The notes under the pieces: model-generated
What the model was told of the DNA's origin: nothing
What the model saw: the letters and a program-made list of their open reading frames with translations, nothing else
The model's database searches: none
Program-made: the position numbers and the translations under genes
From: Lyngbya sp. CCAP 1446/10
GTDB taxonomy: Bacteria; Cyanobacteriota; Cyanobacteriia; Cyanobacteriales; Microcoleaceae
Length of the DNA: 64,000 nt
Assembly (NCBI RefSeq): GCF_026130175.1
Contig: NZ_JAIGNI010000001.1
Location: 124,001 to 188,000 of the forward strand
Direction: 5' to 3'
In this document: positions 45,601 to 53,255 of the stretch, piece by piece
How the letters are laid out: each line of letters starts with the position of its first letter
How positions within the stretch are numbered: position 1 is the stretch's first letter

Positions 45601-46006
45601 AGACATTTTGAGGATAGTGATTATTTCCCTCAAATAGCAATCGAACGAGCTGTTGAGTTTCAATCGCTTTGGTACTTAAGATCTCGGGTCGAGAATTGAA
45701 TGTGTAGAGATAGTGGGAACCTAGATTGCCATCGTCGCCTGCGTGTCCGGCATAATACAGGATAACGATATCGTCCTGACTTCTTTCCGAACTGCCAAAC
45801 CATTTGGACAGGGCATTTTTGATGTCTTCAGCCTCTGCGTCGATCGAAATCTGATCGGATAAAACTCTGGTGTACCCCTGCTGTGTTCCTTTAAACAAAT
45901 CCACGACTCGATCGACATCACTCTTGACTCTAGCTAAGTCTGCTAGTTCCATTTTAGGACACGATGCAGAGCCGATCGCAATCAAAAACCGTTTAGATTC
46001 AGTCAT
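42620..46006 (-). CDS. Caspase-like / STAND NTPase / TPR protein
   Basis: This 1128-residue protein has three modules. Residues 1-240 form a caspase-fold (peptidase C14) domain with the catalytic His88 in YYAGHAG and Cys142 in LILDVCYAAAG. Residues about 280-700 form a STAND/NACHT-like ATPase: Walker A GIGGIGKST (306-314), Walker B IVLWLDTYE (472-480), then a helical winged-helix-like segment. The C-terminal 200 residues are four to five TPR repeats (about 920-1105), the probable sensor arm. Such caspase-STAND proteins are enriched in multicellular bacteria, thought to act in programmed cell death or anti-phage defence. The upstream hydrolase gene is 29 bp away on the same strand. Confidence 0.9.
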   Translation of the reverse strand: MTESKRFLIAIGSASCPKMELADLARVKSDVDRVVDLFKGTQQGYTRVLSDQISIDAEAEDIKNALSKWFGSSERSQDDIVILYYAGHAGDDGNLGSHYLYTFNSRPEILSTKAIETQQLVRLLFEGNNHYPQNVLLILDVCYAAAGANGIIQSLTSGSSTRKPSGFCVLCSTDSDTEAGDGDFVDALVSVLKNSDWEDNDEFLELSKLRDKINEYFRSKASAQKATLSNIDSANPQTFIKNPKARSPNSTALVQSSSANLGREKASKPGRKGLFVSRSSTKRFLDDFAKAIQQPDSAPLMFYAHGIGGIGKSTLLDELKSLHHGKVKFLEADFNNSRLSTPIKLMKHLHQQLSIHQPEADLFTVRYQHYEETLQRLENEPAEETQKVSAEQSSLVREYMGVARSSIVTEDESTFNPLSTRERFEKLLRQHPATQGSTQEKMSLRDIMLDPQLKLTQAFAETLIQLSQDMPIVLWLDTYEKAQKDFNEFLGNELLKDTPLQDFPVRIAMAGRYKLSHGRYQGKFKEGENPLIREYALIQFDEQETQKYLADIGVTDKGFVRRIWRATQGYPYYLNLLKKQKEESGKITLSGGQSSMVDLLLEGLNETEQRVVKLAAHCRWFDRPLIRNLLQKFEVSDILNDCKNGNNIDWFKWLTERDFAICDDRYRIDDVARSEIRKTQHQEDKQEFFQIHNWIADYFEQLAEREVSPDRSPLDKYENSEWQELMIEVIYHRLFANKTEGKRQLLTCFFEGAYFQKPLIARSAFLAIASEAELKENKLLREDIQKFLDSIEKTIVFGWYVIPRKNYSLDIQGEEDSSQIKSKIESGLNVCFREIQNLTGLAKCLALISYSLRSDYDYTRALSLLNQTHAEIETLKNFDNTHFLGDIYFYLSLAFHSIDLDEPALISIDISIETESEKSPYYARKSEILNYLERYEEALVSINKAIEIDPVNPNYYSDKSCCLALLKRYNDALISCEQAIKIAPQIYGLYHNKGLTLSLMGDYPAAIKSCDRAIQLGGNKPPLLVNKGIVLSRAGEYSQAMKLFDRVIREHPENEEGYYGKACCYARQGDTEQAIAALQQAIQIAPRRCCREARSNPDFDSLRNDQQFISLVGESPSRDLSSIDADRT

Positions 46007-46035
46007 TGTCAGCCGAAATTATTTTGAACAGCACG

Positions 46036-46938
46036 TTAAACTATCAAGCCTGTGGCAACAGCAGCACCCGTTTCCTTTGCTGTTAAATACCTTTCCACCG
46101 AATGAGACTCCCATCCGTTATAAACAAGCCGATCAACAATTTTGCGATCGTCTCCATCTCCAAAGTATGGGGCTAAGGATTTCTGAAGTGCCACAATATC
46201 ACCGCTATCAGCAATGTTAAACCATTGCTTGATATTCGGCCATGCACCTTTACGATTCTCCGGCGGAGGTGTCAGTTTATCGAAAATCAAATTAGGGATT
46301 CCCAAAGGAGAACCCAGCGTTACCAGCGTCTGTACATTCCATTCTGGATGAGCGCACAAAGCTTCATAGGCAACGACGGAACCCAAGGAATGGGCGATCA
46401 CTACTTTTGTCTCTGTTGGCGAGACTTTGGCTTCTACCCGTTTCAACACTGCTTGTTTTATATCCGAATCGTGGAGAAATAAACCAACTTGCTTCAAGGC
46501 AAAAATTAATGTTTTTTCCGGGCCCAAGTTTCGGAAGAAGCGTGACTTAGACAACTGCCTTAATGCACGCTGCACAATCTCGGGAGTTCGTCCCCGACCT
46601 TGAAACTCCGGTTCTTGAATGCCGGGATCTTCGCCTAATGGGTCGCCAGCGCTACGATTCGCGATCGATAACTCTGCCGCTGCACGCCACCACTCAACGA
46701 GTAAGGCTTGCTCCCATTCCGTTTCAACATCCCGCGCTGTCAACTTGGGGACTCCGGCAGAACGCATTCCCGATGGGCGAAATAAGTCGCCATAAAAAAC
46801 CATCCCAAATTCCGATCGTGTCAAGCGGGGCTGTTCGCTCAATTCTAGGCTTCCTTGTAGTGCAGGCAACCAAGCATTTTCAAGCTGTGGACTGCCCAAA
46901 AAGTCTTGGGCGATTCCATGAATACCAACTACTTTCAT
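46036..46938 (-). CDS. Alpha/beta-hydrolase paired with the caspase-STAND gene
   Basis: A 300-residue alpha/beta-hydrolase. The N-terminal MKVVGIHGIAQDF supplies the HG oxyanion strand, the nucleophile elbow reads VVIAHSLGSVVAYEAL (A-H-S-L-G with the canonical first Gly replaced by Ala), an Asp lies in ADSGDIVAL and the catalytic His probably in GWESHSVERYL. It is likely a lipase, esterase or thioesterase; no signal peptide. It is the first gene of a two-gene unit with the caspase-STAND gene 29 bp downstream, so it may be an effector, substrate or regulator of that system. Function inferred from context only. Confidence 0.8.
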   Translation of the reverse strand: MKVVGIHGIAQDFLGSPQLENAWLPALQGSLELSEQPRLTRSEFGMVFYGDLFRPSGMRSAGVPKLTARDVETEWEQALLVEWWRAAAELSIANRSAGDPLGEDPGIQEPEFQGRGRTPEIVQRALRQLSKSRFFRNLGPEKTLIFALKQVGLFLHDSDIKQAVLKRVEAKVSPTETKVVIAHSLGSVVAYEALCAHPEWNVQTLVTLGSPLGIPNLIFDKLTPPPENRKGAWPNIKQWFNIADSGDIVALQKSLAPYFGDGDDRKIVDRLVYNGWESHSVERYLTAKETGAAVATGLIV

Positions 46939-47487
46939 TTAAATTCTTCCCCATTACATTCTGTGATTTTAAGAGTTTTGACCTAATCTCACATCCTATT
47001 TTGTACCTGTGGCGCTCAAATCATAACACATAAACTCGCCTCTGGGCAACGATTTCATGTGTTATGAATTCATCCAATCGCTTGTTATTATTGCGTAACT
47101 ACTCAGGCTTAAAAAAAATTGTATAAGCGGTTGAAACCGCCGAATTATAAAAATGGTAGTTAACTTGGATTTGGTATTACACATCAATATTAGACCTCTT
47201 GCCTCAGTCTTTTCAATCAAATTTTTAGACGGGCGGGACGCCCATCCCACAAATTTTTTTTGTGTGGGATGGGCGGGACGCCCGTCCTAGGTATTTTTGC
47301 AAGATGTCTACTAAAGAAACCGAGTTTTTCACCAGTATTAAATGCAAATATACAGGGATTGTGCAAAAATCTGGTTTCTGCACAATCCCTATATCTCAAA
47401 GAAACCGGGTTTTTCCCAGTATTAAAAGGCTGAATGCAATATTTAGCCACAAACCAGGTTTCTGTACAATTTGCGAATTTTCAAGCT
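46939..47487. other. Intergenic region rich in hairpin repeats
   Basis: A 60-bp palindromic element at 47228-47287 has two copies of GGGCGGGACGCCC facing inverted CATCCCACA/TGTGGGATG arms around a T-run. Several AGAAACC(G/A)GGTTT-type units follow (near 47318, 47380, 47400, 47450), and GGGATTGTGCA (near 47357) and TGCACAATCCC (near 47379) form another short stem. No gene is supported. Confidence 0.6.
47228..47287. repeat. Palindromic element with GGGCGGGACGCCC units
   Basis: The two halves are inverse copies except for a five-base centre in each (GGACG against TCCCG). Each half holds GGGCG-GGA-CGCCC, itself palindromic. The loop is an eight-base T-run. It could act as a terminator for the hydrolase-side or CobW-side transcripts. 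Confidence 0.7.
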
Positions 47488-48642
47488 TTAGTTTTTCCCA
47501 AAACCTTTGCCGCGATTGGGCGCAGGCATACAGAGACAGTTTTCGATTTGCGATCGCAAAGTCTCAGTATCCAAGCCCTGACCGATCATCACAAGTTGAT
47601 TTTTTGGCTCACCTTTCCACTCGTCATCGTCCATCGAAAATCTCTTGCCGCTCAAGTGAAAAATATGCCGTTTGGGACTTTCTTCAAACCACATAATCCC
47701 TTTCGCGCGAAACACGTTGGTTGGTAGTTGATTGTCTAAGAAATATTGAAATTTTCTTAGAGAAAACGGCTTGTCACTCTGGAAAGAAATTGAGGTAAAT
47801 CCGTCATTTTCTAAATGGTCGGAGTGGTCATGATGGCTATGGTCGTGAGCGCTATGGTCGTGATGTTCGTGTCCGTGAGCGCTATGGTCGTGAGCGCTAT
47901 GGTCGTGATGTTCGTGTCCGTGAGCGCTATGGTCGTGAGCGCTATGATCGTGATGTTCGTGACTGCTCGGAGTTTCCTCAGAGAAATATTTCCCTGATTC
48001 AAACAATCCTATACTGAGGATGAGCGGTAGGGGAACTTCCGATTTTACTGCTCGGAGAATTCGAGCACCTTGTTTGACATCGCGAATCTTAACTTCCAAC
48101 AAATCTAAATCTGCTTCTTCAACCAAATCTGTTTTGTTGAGGACAATAATATCGCCGTAAGCTATTTGACTGTGAGCTGCTTCTGAGTTGAACAAATCTA
48201 AGCTATAGTTGGCTGCGTCTACGACTGTAACTATCGAATCGAGACGAGTCATGTCTCGCAATTCTGTGCCTAAAAAAGTTAGAGCTACTGGTAGCGGATC
48301 GGCGAGTCCGGTGGTTTCTACTACTAGATAATCGAGCTTTTCTTGACGTTCTAAAACTTTGTAAACTGCATTCACCAAATCTTCGTTAATTGTGCAGCAG
48401 ATGCAGCCGTTGTTCAGCTCAACCATGTTGTCGTCGCTGGTGACAATTAGTTCGTTGTCAATGCCGATTTCGCCAAATTCATTGACCAAAACTGCTGTTT
48501 TCAAACCTTGCTGGTTGCTCAGGATGTGGTTGAGCAGGGTTGTTTTGCCGCTGCCGAGAAATCCTGTAATGATGGTAACGGGTAAGCCGTGTTTGGGAGC
48601 GTCCATCGCCGGTGCTGTCTCGGACTGAGTTGTAGATTGCAT
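47488..48642 (-). CDS. CobW/COG0523 GTPase with His-rich metal-binding region
   Basis: A G3E-family GTPase and metal chaperone, 384 residues from the ATG at 48642. The Walker A FLGSGKTTLL, the metal motif CICC (in NNGCICCTI), and the NKTDLV base-specificity motif are visible. The family feature of note is a His/Asp-rich stretch of about 50 residues made of tandem 15-residue units (HEHHDHSAHDHSAHG), coded by a 45-bp direct repeat at 47830-47955. Zn or Ni/Co handling is suggested; Zn-type COG0523 proteins share these His-rich loops. A C-terminal CobW_C domain follows. The alternative start 48690 adds 16 residues without similarity. Confidence 0.92.
   Translation of the reverse strand: MQSTTQSETAPAMDAPKHGLPVTIITGFLGSGKTTLLNHILSNQQGLKTAVLVNEFGEIGIDNELIVTSDDNMVELNNGCICCTINEDLVNAVYKVLERQEKLDYLVVETTGLADPLPVALTFLGTELRDMTRLDSIVTVVDAANYSLDLFNSEAAHSQIAYGDIIVLNKTDLVEEADLDLLEVKIRDVKQGARILRAVKSEVPLPLILSIGLFESGKYFSEETPSSHEHHDHSAHDHSAHGHEHHDHSAHDHSAHGHEHHDHSAHDHSHHDHSDHLENDGFTSISFQSDKPFSLRKFQYFLDNQLPTNVFRAKGIMWFEESPKRHIFHLSGKRFSMDDDEWKGEPKNQLVMIGQGLDTETLRSQIENCLCMPAPNRGKGFGKN
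47830..47955. repeat. 45-bp in-frame tandem repeat coding for His-rich units
   Basis: Two full and one partial copies of a 45-bp unit encode HEHHDHSAHDHSAHG. Nearly identical nucleotide sequence suggests recent slippage expansion. Confidence 0.8.
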
Positions 48643-49134
48643 AGCTTGATTGTCAAATAATGTCGATCGCACTTTCCTTGTGCTTCTCATTGTATCTTAT
48701 TTAAGCCCAGCCCCCATCAACCCGGTTTCTGGGATAAATTTTGGGTTTGGAAGCATGGCATCTACCCATGAACCACAAATGGGCCCCAGAGTACGAAGGT
48801 GATTGGCTTACAGCCTGTTTTCTGGGTAAATCCAGCAGTGACAATTTTGGGGCAGACAATCGCTTCGTGCGATCGACCAATTTCCCCTGCTGTATCATAG
48901 TTTTAAAATAATTTTAATTATCTAGCGGGGTAAAATATTTATTTTTCAACCAAGTAAATACACTCAATTAAAAGTAAAATACGGAACCCTAAAAAACGGG
49001 CCGTATATATTTTCTGCCTTCTGCCTTCTGCCTTCTGCCTTCTGCCTTCTACCTTCTACTTATCAATTAAAACAGGGCGGTGGCTAACAATAGCCACCGC
49101 CCTCAAGATAGTATTGCACTATCTAAATCTGTGC
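48643..49134. other. Intergenic region with TTCTGCC heptamers
   Basis: A leftward 65-codon frame at 48701-48898 overlaps an ACCCGGTTTCTGGGA repeat and is not supported as a gene. Bases 48900-48990 are AT-rich. Five exact TTCTGCC heptamers plus two variants lie at 49012-49060. The terminator of the fasciclin gene is at 49075-49102. Confidence 0.6.
49075..49102 (-). terminator. Rho-independent terminator of the fasciclin gene
   Basis: GGGCGGTGGCTA (49075-49086), loop of 4, then the exact complement (49091-49102). On the minus strand it is followed by TGTTTTAATT, giving a U-rich tail. It is 32 bases beyond the fasciclin stop codon. Confidence 0.88.
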
Positions 49135-49545
49135 TTACGCAGGAAGCAAGACTGTATCGATGATGTGGATGACACCATTATCAGCAGCAACATCGGCTGT
49201 GGTAACGGTAGAATCATTGATTTTGACGCCATTGGAAGCATCAATTTTCACTTCTGAACCTTCAACTGTCTTGGCAGATTTCAGCTTGACTACATCAGCA
49301 GCCATAACTTTGCCGGAAACGACATGATAAGTCAAGATTTTTGTGAGCTTAGGAATGTCCTTAAGCAGTGCTTCTACAGTACCTGCGGGAAGCTTAGCAA
49401 AAGCTTCGTCTGTAGGTGCGAAAACTGTGAAGGGCCCAGCGCCTTTGAGAGTGTCTACTAAACCAGCGGCTGTAACGGCAGCAACTAGGGTTGTGAATGA
49501 ACCAGCCGCAACGGCGGTATCAACAATATCAGCCAAGTGAGTCAC
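49135..49545 (-). CDS. Fasciclin (FAS1) domain protein
   Basis: A single FAS1 domain of 136 residues. The two conserved blocks are present: [22 protein letters not shown] (H1) and the [15 protein letters not shown] segment with the central H-V/I motif, ending in [13 protein letters not shown] (H2). FAS1 proteins mediate adhesion and are often secreted, but this one has no signal peptide, as with many short cyanobacterial members. The start is GTG at 49545, the first in-frame candidate with the family N-terminus ([14 protein letters not shown]). It is followed by a strong terminator, so it is monocistronic. Confidence 0.93.
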   Translation of the reverse strand: MTHLADIVDTAVAAGSFTTLVAAVTAAGLVDTLKGAGPFTVFAPTDEAFAKLPAGTVEALLKDIPKLTKILTYHVVSGKVMAADVVKLKSAKTVEGSEVKIDASNGVKINDSTVTTADVAADNGVIHIIDTVLLPA

Positions 49546-49968
49546 CTAGGTTTTGTATTCTGTAAATCAATATAACGCTAAAAAGTTAATTTAGCTACAT
49601 AATTTTTGATCTAGGTCAGTCAGATTTTCTGATATAAACTATCAGGTTTTTTATATATAAATAATTCACACAATATCTATCTAAAGATACATGAAACTAT
49701 TCCGGTTTAATAGTATTTTATATAAAACAATGTGTTTCTAAATACATGGATCAGCCGATCGCACAATTCGCGATCGCCACTGCGGTGTTAAACGTAAATA
49801 CAGGAAAGTAAATCTAGGGCGATCGACTTTTTGATTAACTTGACAACACATTCAACATCGATCTTTGACAAGAGCGCACAACAACTTTTTTCTGCCGGGT
49901 GAGGGAATTGGTTGTCCTCAAAACTGCGTTACACTTATATAGGTATCTTTACAAAACAACATACAAAC
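49546..49968. other. Divergent region fasciclin/diiron gene
   Basis: AT-rich with one GCGATCGC-type site near 49780-49797. Promoters of both flanking genes should be here. No gene or strong repeat is seen. The in-frame extension from 49912 to 49968 is excluded from the diiron protein. Confidence 0.5.
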
Positions 49969-50874
49969 ATGACAGTTGCCTATCCCCGTAAGCTTCGCAA
50001 CGGCATGGGAGCGCGCGAGATTTTAAGTCAAGTGGTGCGCGATCGCGAAATCCACCTGATCACCCTCAACCGCTACCGCTTCAGCGAACAGCGCAGTTGC
50101 AAAGACCTCACGGACTTGATCGAACAGCTAGACGGCGAACCGGCAGAACTCGTGCGGGATCTTTCCCGGCACATTTCTGACGAAGCGCGACACGCCATGT
50201 GGCTTACCGACCTCCTGGTAGACATCGGCCAGAAGGTGGGAAAGCCGCCGGGAGTCTCCTACATTGACGAATTTGAAAGGTTGTTCGACAGCGAGCAACA
50301 AGACCCCACCAAAGACCGCGAAGATTTTGTAATTTCTTCCCTAGCCGCAATTAACGTCACCGAGAAGCGGGGATGCGAGTATTTCTCTGCCCACATCCAC
50401 GCCCTCAAAAAGGCTCCTCAAACCGACGAAAACGTCAAAATCCGCGAAACCATCGAAAAGATTTTTCCCGAAGAAGCTGGTCACGTCCGCTGGGGCAACC
50501 GCTGGCTGGGCGCAATTGCTGCCAAGAGCCCCGCACATCGCCAGAAGGTGGAACAGGCAAAACGGAAGTATGTGGCGATCGAACAAGCAGCATTTGCATC
50601 GGGAATGGATATCATGCTGGGGGCAGAACTGCGTCGCGTCACCCATCTAGTGGATATTGCTAACACCATGCCCCTGTGGGAACGTCCGCAATACCTGATG
50701 GAACGCTTGCCGGCAACCCTGCTCGCCCCCGACTTGCAAATGACGAGAGTCGATGTAGCTCAACGCGCCTGGAATCGAGACCCGCAGGCATTTGTGGAAA
50801 AATTTGTGCCGATGTTTCTCAACGGATTAAAACCCATTGAGAAGAAGCCCGCGGCCGCTAAGCCCAAGGCTTAG
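49969..50874 (+). CDS. Ferritin-like diiron protein
   Basis: The 301-residue protein carries a full set of ferritin-like diiron ligands in a four-helix bundle: E40 in the first helix (RFSEQRSCKDL), E72-x-x-H75 (DEARH), E132 (NVTEKRG) and E169-x-x-H172 (EEAGH). The last 90 residues are not bundle-like and end in a Pro/Lys/Ala tail. It resembles ferritin-like oxidases/hydroxylases; the substrate is not evident and it is not a classical ferritin or MiaE by motif. The frame is open from 49912, but the ATG at 49969 precedes the conserved region and is chosen. No operon partners are nearby. Confidence 0.82.
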   Translation: MTVAYPRKLRNGMGAREILSQVVRDREIHLITLNRYRFSEQRSCKDLTDLIEQLDGEPAELVRDLSRHISDEARHAMWLTDLLVDIGQKVGKPPGVSYIDEFERLFDSEQQDPTKDREDFVISSLAAINVTEKRGCEYFSAHIHALKKAPQTDENVKIRETIEKIFPEEAGHVRWGNRWLGAIAAKSPAHRQKVEQAKRKYVAIEQAAFASGMDIMLGAELRRVTHLVDIANTMPLWERPQYLMERLPATLLAPDLQMTRVDVAQRAWNRDPQAFVEKFVPMFLNGLKPIEKKPAAAKPKA

Positions 50875-51064
50875 ATACAGGCGAAGCAGAGCCTTAGGAC
50901 ATGGGTTCCGAGGCTCTGTCTGGGAACCAGTAATTATTTAAGTCATACCCAATTCTTTAATCTCAAATCCAAAATCCTATCAGTCCTATTTAGGTAAGTC
51001 CTAAATAGGAAGTAAACTGTATTGGTAAAGATTATTGGAATACTTTTCCGTTTAAATATTAATC

Positions 51065-51568
51065 ATGACTAACAGCGAGCCGAACCCACAAACAGCTTCC
51101 GCAGAAAGCCTATCGAGTGAAAGCGCGATCGCCTCTGAGCAGGTCGAAAAAGCCACAGCAGTCAGCTATGCAGAAGAAATTGAAACTGTGATTGCCAGCA
51201 TGGCTGTAGACCAAAAAGTGATGGTCGGTCAAAATGAAGCTGGCGGACATCTTTGGAAATTTAAGTACGGTAGTGTTGAAGTGTTCGTGCAACTCACGGG
51301 CGAAACCGAAAATGATACTTTGACTGTCTGGGCTTTTGTGCTCCAGTTGCCGGCCAAGAATGAAGCGGAATTAATGCGGAAACTTCTAGAAATGAATTGG
51401 CTGTCTACTTTGGAATCTCATTTTGCGATCGTTGACAACCAAGTTGCGGTAATATCCAATCGGGCGATCGCCGAAATCTCTGCTGGGGAAATTTCACGCG
51501 CCATTACTATTGTCGCCACCATCGCCGACGACAACGACGACTTGCTGCAAGCAGAATTTGGGCAGTAG
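51065..51568 (+). CDS. YbjN-domain protein
   Basis: A 167-residue protein. After a Ser/Glu-rich first 40 residues (low complexity), the YbjN-like fold follows: KYGSVEVFVQLTGETENDTLTVWAFVLQLP then a helix (NEAELMRKLLEMNWLSTLESHFAIVDNQVAV) and a C-terminal helix (ISAGEISRAITIVATIADDND). YbjN-like proteins resemble type III secretion chaperones in fold; in bacteria their role is in stress response or unknown. It stands alone, 191 bp after the diiron gene on the same strand. Confidence 0.8.
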   Translation: MTNSEPNPQTASAESLSSESAIASEQVEKATAVSYAEEIETVIASMAVDQKVMVGQNEAGGHLWKFKYGSVEVFVQLTGETENDTLTVWAFVLQLPAKNEAELMRKLLEMNWLSTLESHFAIVDNQVAVISNRAIAEISAGEISRAITIVATIADDNDDLLQAEFGQ

Positions 51569-51663
51569 TCATTAGTCAGTAGTCAGTAGTTAACAGTCAT
51601 TAGTCAGTAGTCAGTAGTTAACAGTCATTAGTTAACAGTTAACAGTCATTAGTTAACTGTTAA
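51569..51663. repeat. Heptamer array AGTCAGT/AGTTAAC
   Basis: Repeats of AGTCATT, AGTCAGT and AGTTAAC, drifting copies of one heptamer, fill the gap between the convergent YbjN and DUF212 genes. Confidence 0.85.
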
Positions 51664-52122
51664 CTAATATGCAGGCCCTGCGATCCAAGAAATAGCGATT
51701 CCCAGCCCCAAACCGACGAGCACTTGAAAAGGAGTGTGTCCCAGCAACTCTTTGAGGCGAGCCTCATTCAGGTTGTGGTCTTCTTCAAAAAACTCGTCGA
51801 TAATTTGGTTGAGGATGCGAGCTTGTTTGCCGGCAGCTTGGCGCACTCCAGCAGCGTCGTACATGACAATAATTGCAAAGATCGCTGCGATCGCAAATTC
51901 TGGACTTTCCCATCCCATCGTTTGTCCGACTCCCGTAGCCAAAGAGCCCACAAAAGACGAGTGAGAGCTGGGCATTCCGCCCGTTGTTACCAAATACCGC
52001 AGATTAAACTTGCGATTTTTGATTAATTCGATCGGCAATTTAATGATTTGAGCCGACAGACAAGCGATCAAAGCAACTATCAGTACATGATTGTTTAAGA
52101 TGCCGCTGCAAATTTCCTGCAT
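51664..52122 (-). CDS. Divergent PAP2-type membrane protein (DUF212)
   Basis: A 152-residue membrane protein with about four hydrophobic helices. The family signature is seen in TTGGMPSSHSSFVGSLATGVG (PAP2-type S-x-H phosphatase motif), together with VMYDAAGVRRAAGKQA-like region (VRQAAGKQARILN) and the final HTPFQVLVGLGLGIA. It could be an acid-phosphatase-like lipid phosphatase; the activity is not established. It lies 14 bp downstream of the GGPP synthase gene on the same strand and is likely co-transcribed with it, which suggests a link with prenyl phosphate metabolism. Confidence 0.87.
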   Translation of the reverse strand: MQEICSGILNNHVLIVALIACLSAQIIKLPIELIKNRKFNLRYLVTTGGMPSSHSSFVGSLATGVGQTMGWESPEFAIAAIFAIIVMYDAAGVRQAAGKQARILNQIIDEFFEEDHNLNEARLKELLGHTPFQVLVGLGLGIAISWIAGPAY

Positions 52123-52136
52123 ATTCTTTAGTATTT

Positions 52137-53066
52137 CTAGTTACTGCGGCTGGTAATAAAATCCGCGATTCCCAATAAAGGTTGGGCTTTACTCCCAAAC
52201 ACTGCCAGTTGAGCCTTAGCATCAGCAACAAGCTGTTTGGCTTGGCGCCGAGACTCCTCAATTCCCCACAAACTAGGATAAGTCACTTTCCCTGCTTGAA
52301 CATCTTTGCCAGCAGTTTTGCCCAATTCTTCTTGAGTAGCAGTAATATCCAGAATGTCATCAATTATCTGGAAAGCCAGCCCAATATTTTTAGCAAAACG
52401 AGACAACCGTTGCAAATCTGCTGCTGAGGCTCCACCCAAAATTCCCCCACAAACCACGCAGGCTTCTAACAGCGCGCCGGTTTTGTGAGCGTGAATGTAA
52501 TTCAATGTTTCCAGAGAAACATCTGTTTTTCCTTCCGATTCCAGGTCAACCACCTGACCGCCTACGAGTCCAGCAGCGCCGGATGCGCGCGCCAAATGGG
52601 CGATCGTCTGCAACACCTGTTGGGGGAGTACGTTCTGAGTTTGAGTAGCGATAAATTCAAAAGCATAGGTCAACAAACCATCGCCAGCCAAAATGGCGAT
52701 ATCCTCGCCATAGACTTTGTGGTTCGTCAGTTTACCGCGCCGATAGTCGTCATTGTCCATTGCCGGCAAATCGTCGTGAATTAGCGACATTGTATGGATC
52801 ATTTCCAAAGCGCAAGCTGTGGGAATTGCCATAGCAGCAGTGCCGCCAGCCAGTTCGCAGCTAGCCACACACAGGATTGGACGCAGGCGTTTTCCTCCCG
52901 CTAGCAGCGAGTAGCGCATTGCTTCGTAAATTTTCTCTGGGTAGATGACCGGTAGTGCACTGTCGAGAGCTACCTCGATCGCCTTTTTTTGCTCGACTAG
53001 GTAACTAGATAAGTCGAAAGCGGATTCCGGTTGGGACGAATCCATTTCTGTTGTTGCAAATACCAT
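52137..53066 (-). CDS. crtE: Geranylgeranyl diphosphate synthase
   Basis: CrtE elongates DMAPP with IPP to C20 geranylgeranyl diphosphate, precursor of carotenoids, phytol and quinones. The 309-residue protein has both Asp-rich motifs: the first in [12 protein letters not shown], the second in [11 protein letters not shown], and the opening [14 protein letters not shown] that binds IPP. The ATG at 53066 begins the family N-terminus; the frame is open up to 53168 without similarity. The gene heads a unit with the DUF212 membrane protein. It is separated from the LysR gene by 190 bp. Confidence 0.94.
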   Translation of the reverse strand: MVFATTEMDSSQPESAFDLSSYLVEQKKAIEVALDSALPVIYPEKIYEAMRYSLLAGGKRLRPILCVASCELAGGTAAMAIPTACALEMIHTMSLIHDDLPAMDNDDYRRGKLTNHKVYGEDIAILAGDGLLTYAFEFIATQTQNVLPQQVLQTIAHLARASGAAGLVGGQVVDLESEGKTDVSLETLNYIHAHKTGALLEACVVCGGILGGASAADLQRLSRFAKNIGLAFQIIDDILDITATQEELGKTAGKDVQAGKVTYPSLWGIEESRRQAKQLVADAKAQLAVFGSKAQPLLGIADFITSRSN

Positions 53067-53255
53067 CCCTTGCTCTCTTGTACTGAATGTGATTGGGGAT
53101 ACTGTGAGCCGTTTGGGTCGGATCGCGCCGACTTTTACGGTAGTGGTTGCCCGAAATCCGAGCATCAATTAATTATTCTACGGGTGTTGTTGCACAGAAA
53201 ATCTTTGAGTTTTAATAACTTTGTCAAATTAGCCGTCAATCTAAAATCAGCAGTC

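Noticed and set aside
48701-48898. Leftward 65-codon frame near the CobW gene
   Set aside because: It crosses a CCGGTTTCTGGGA repeat and shows no similarity or conserved motif.
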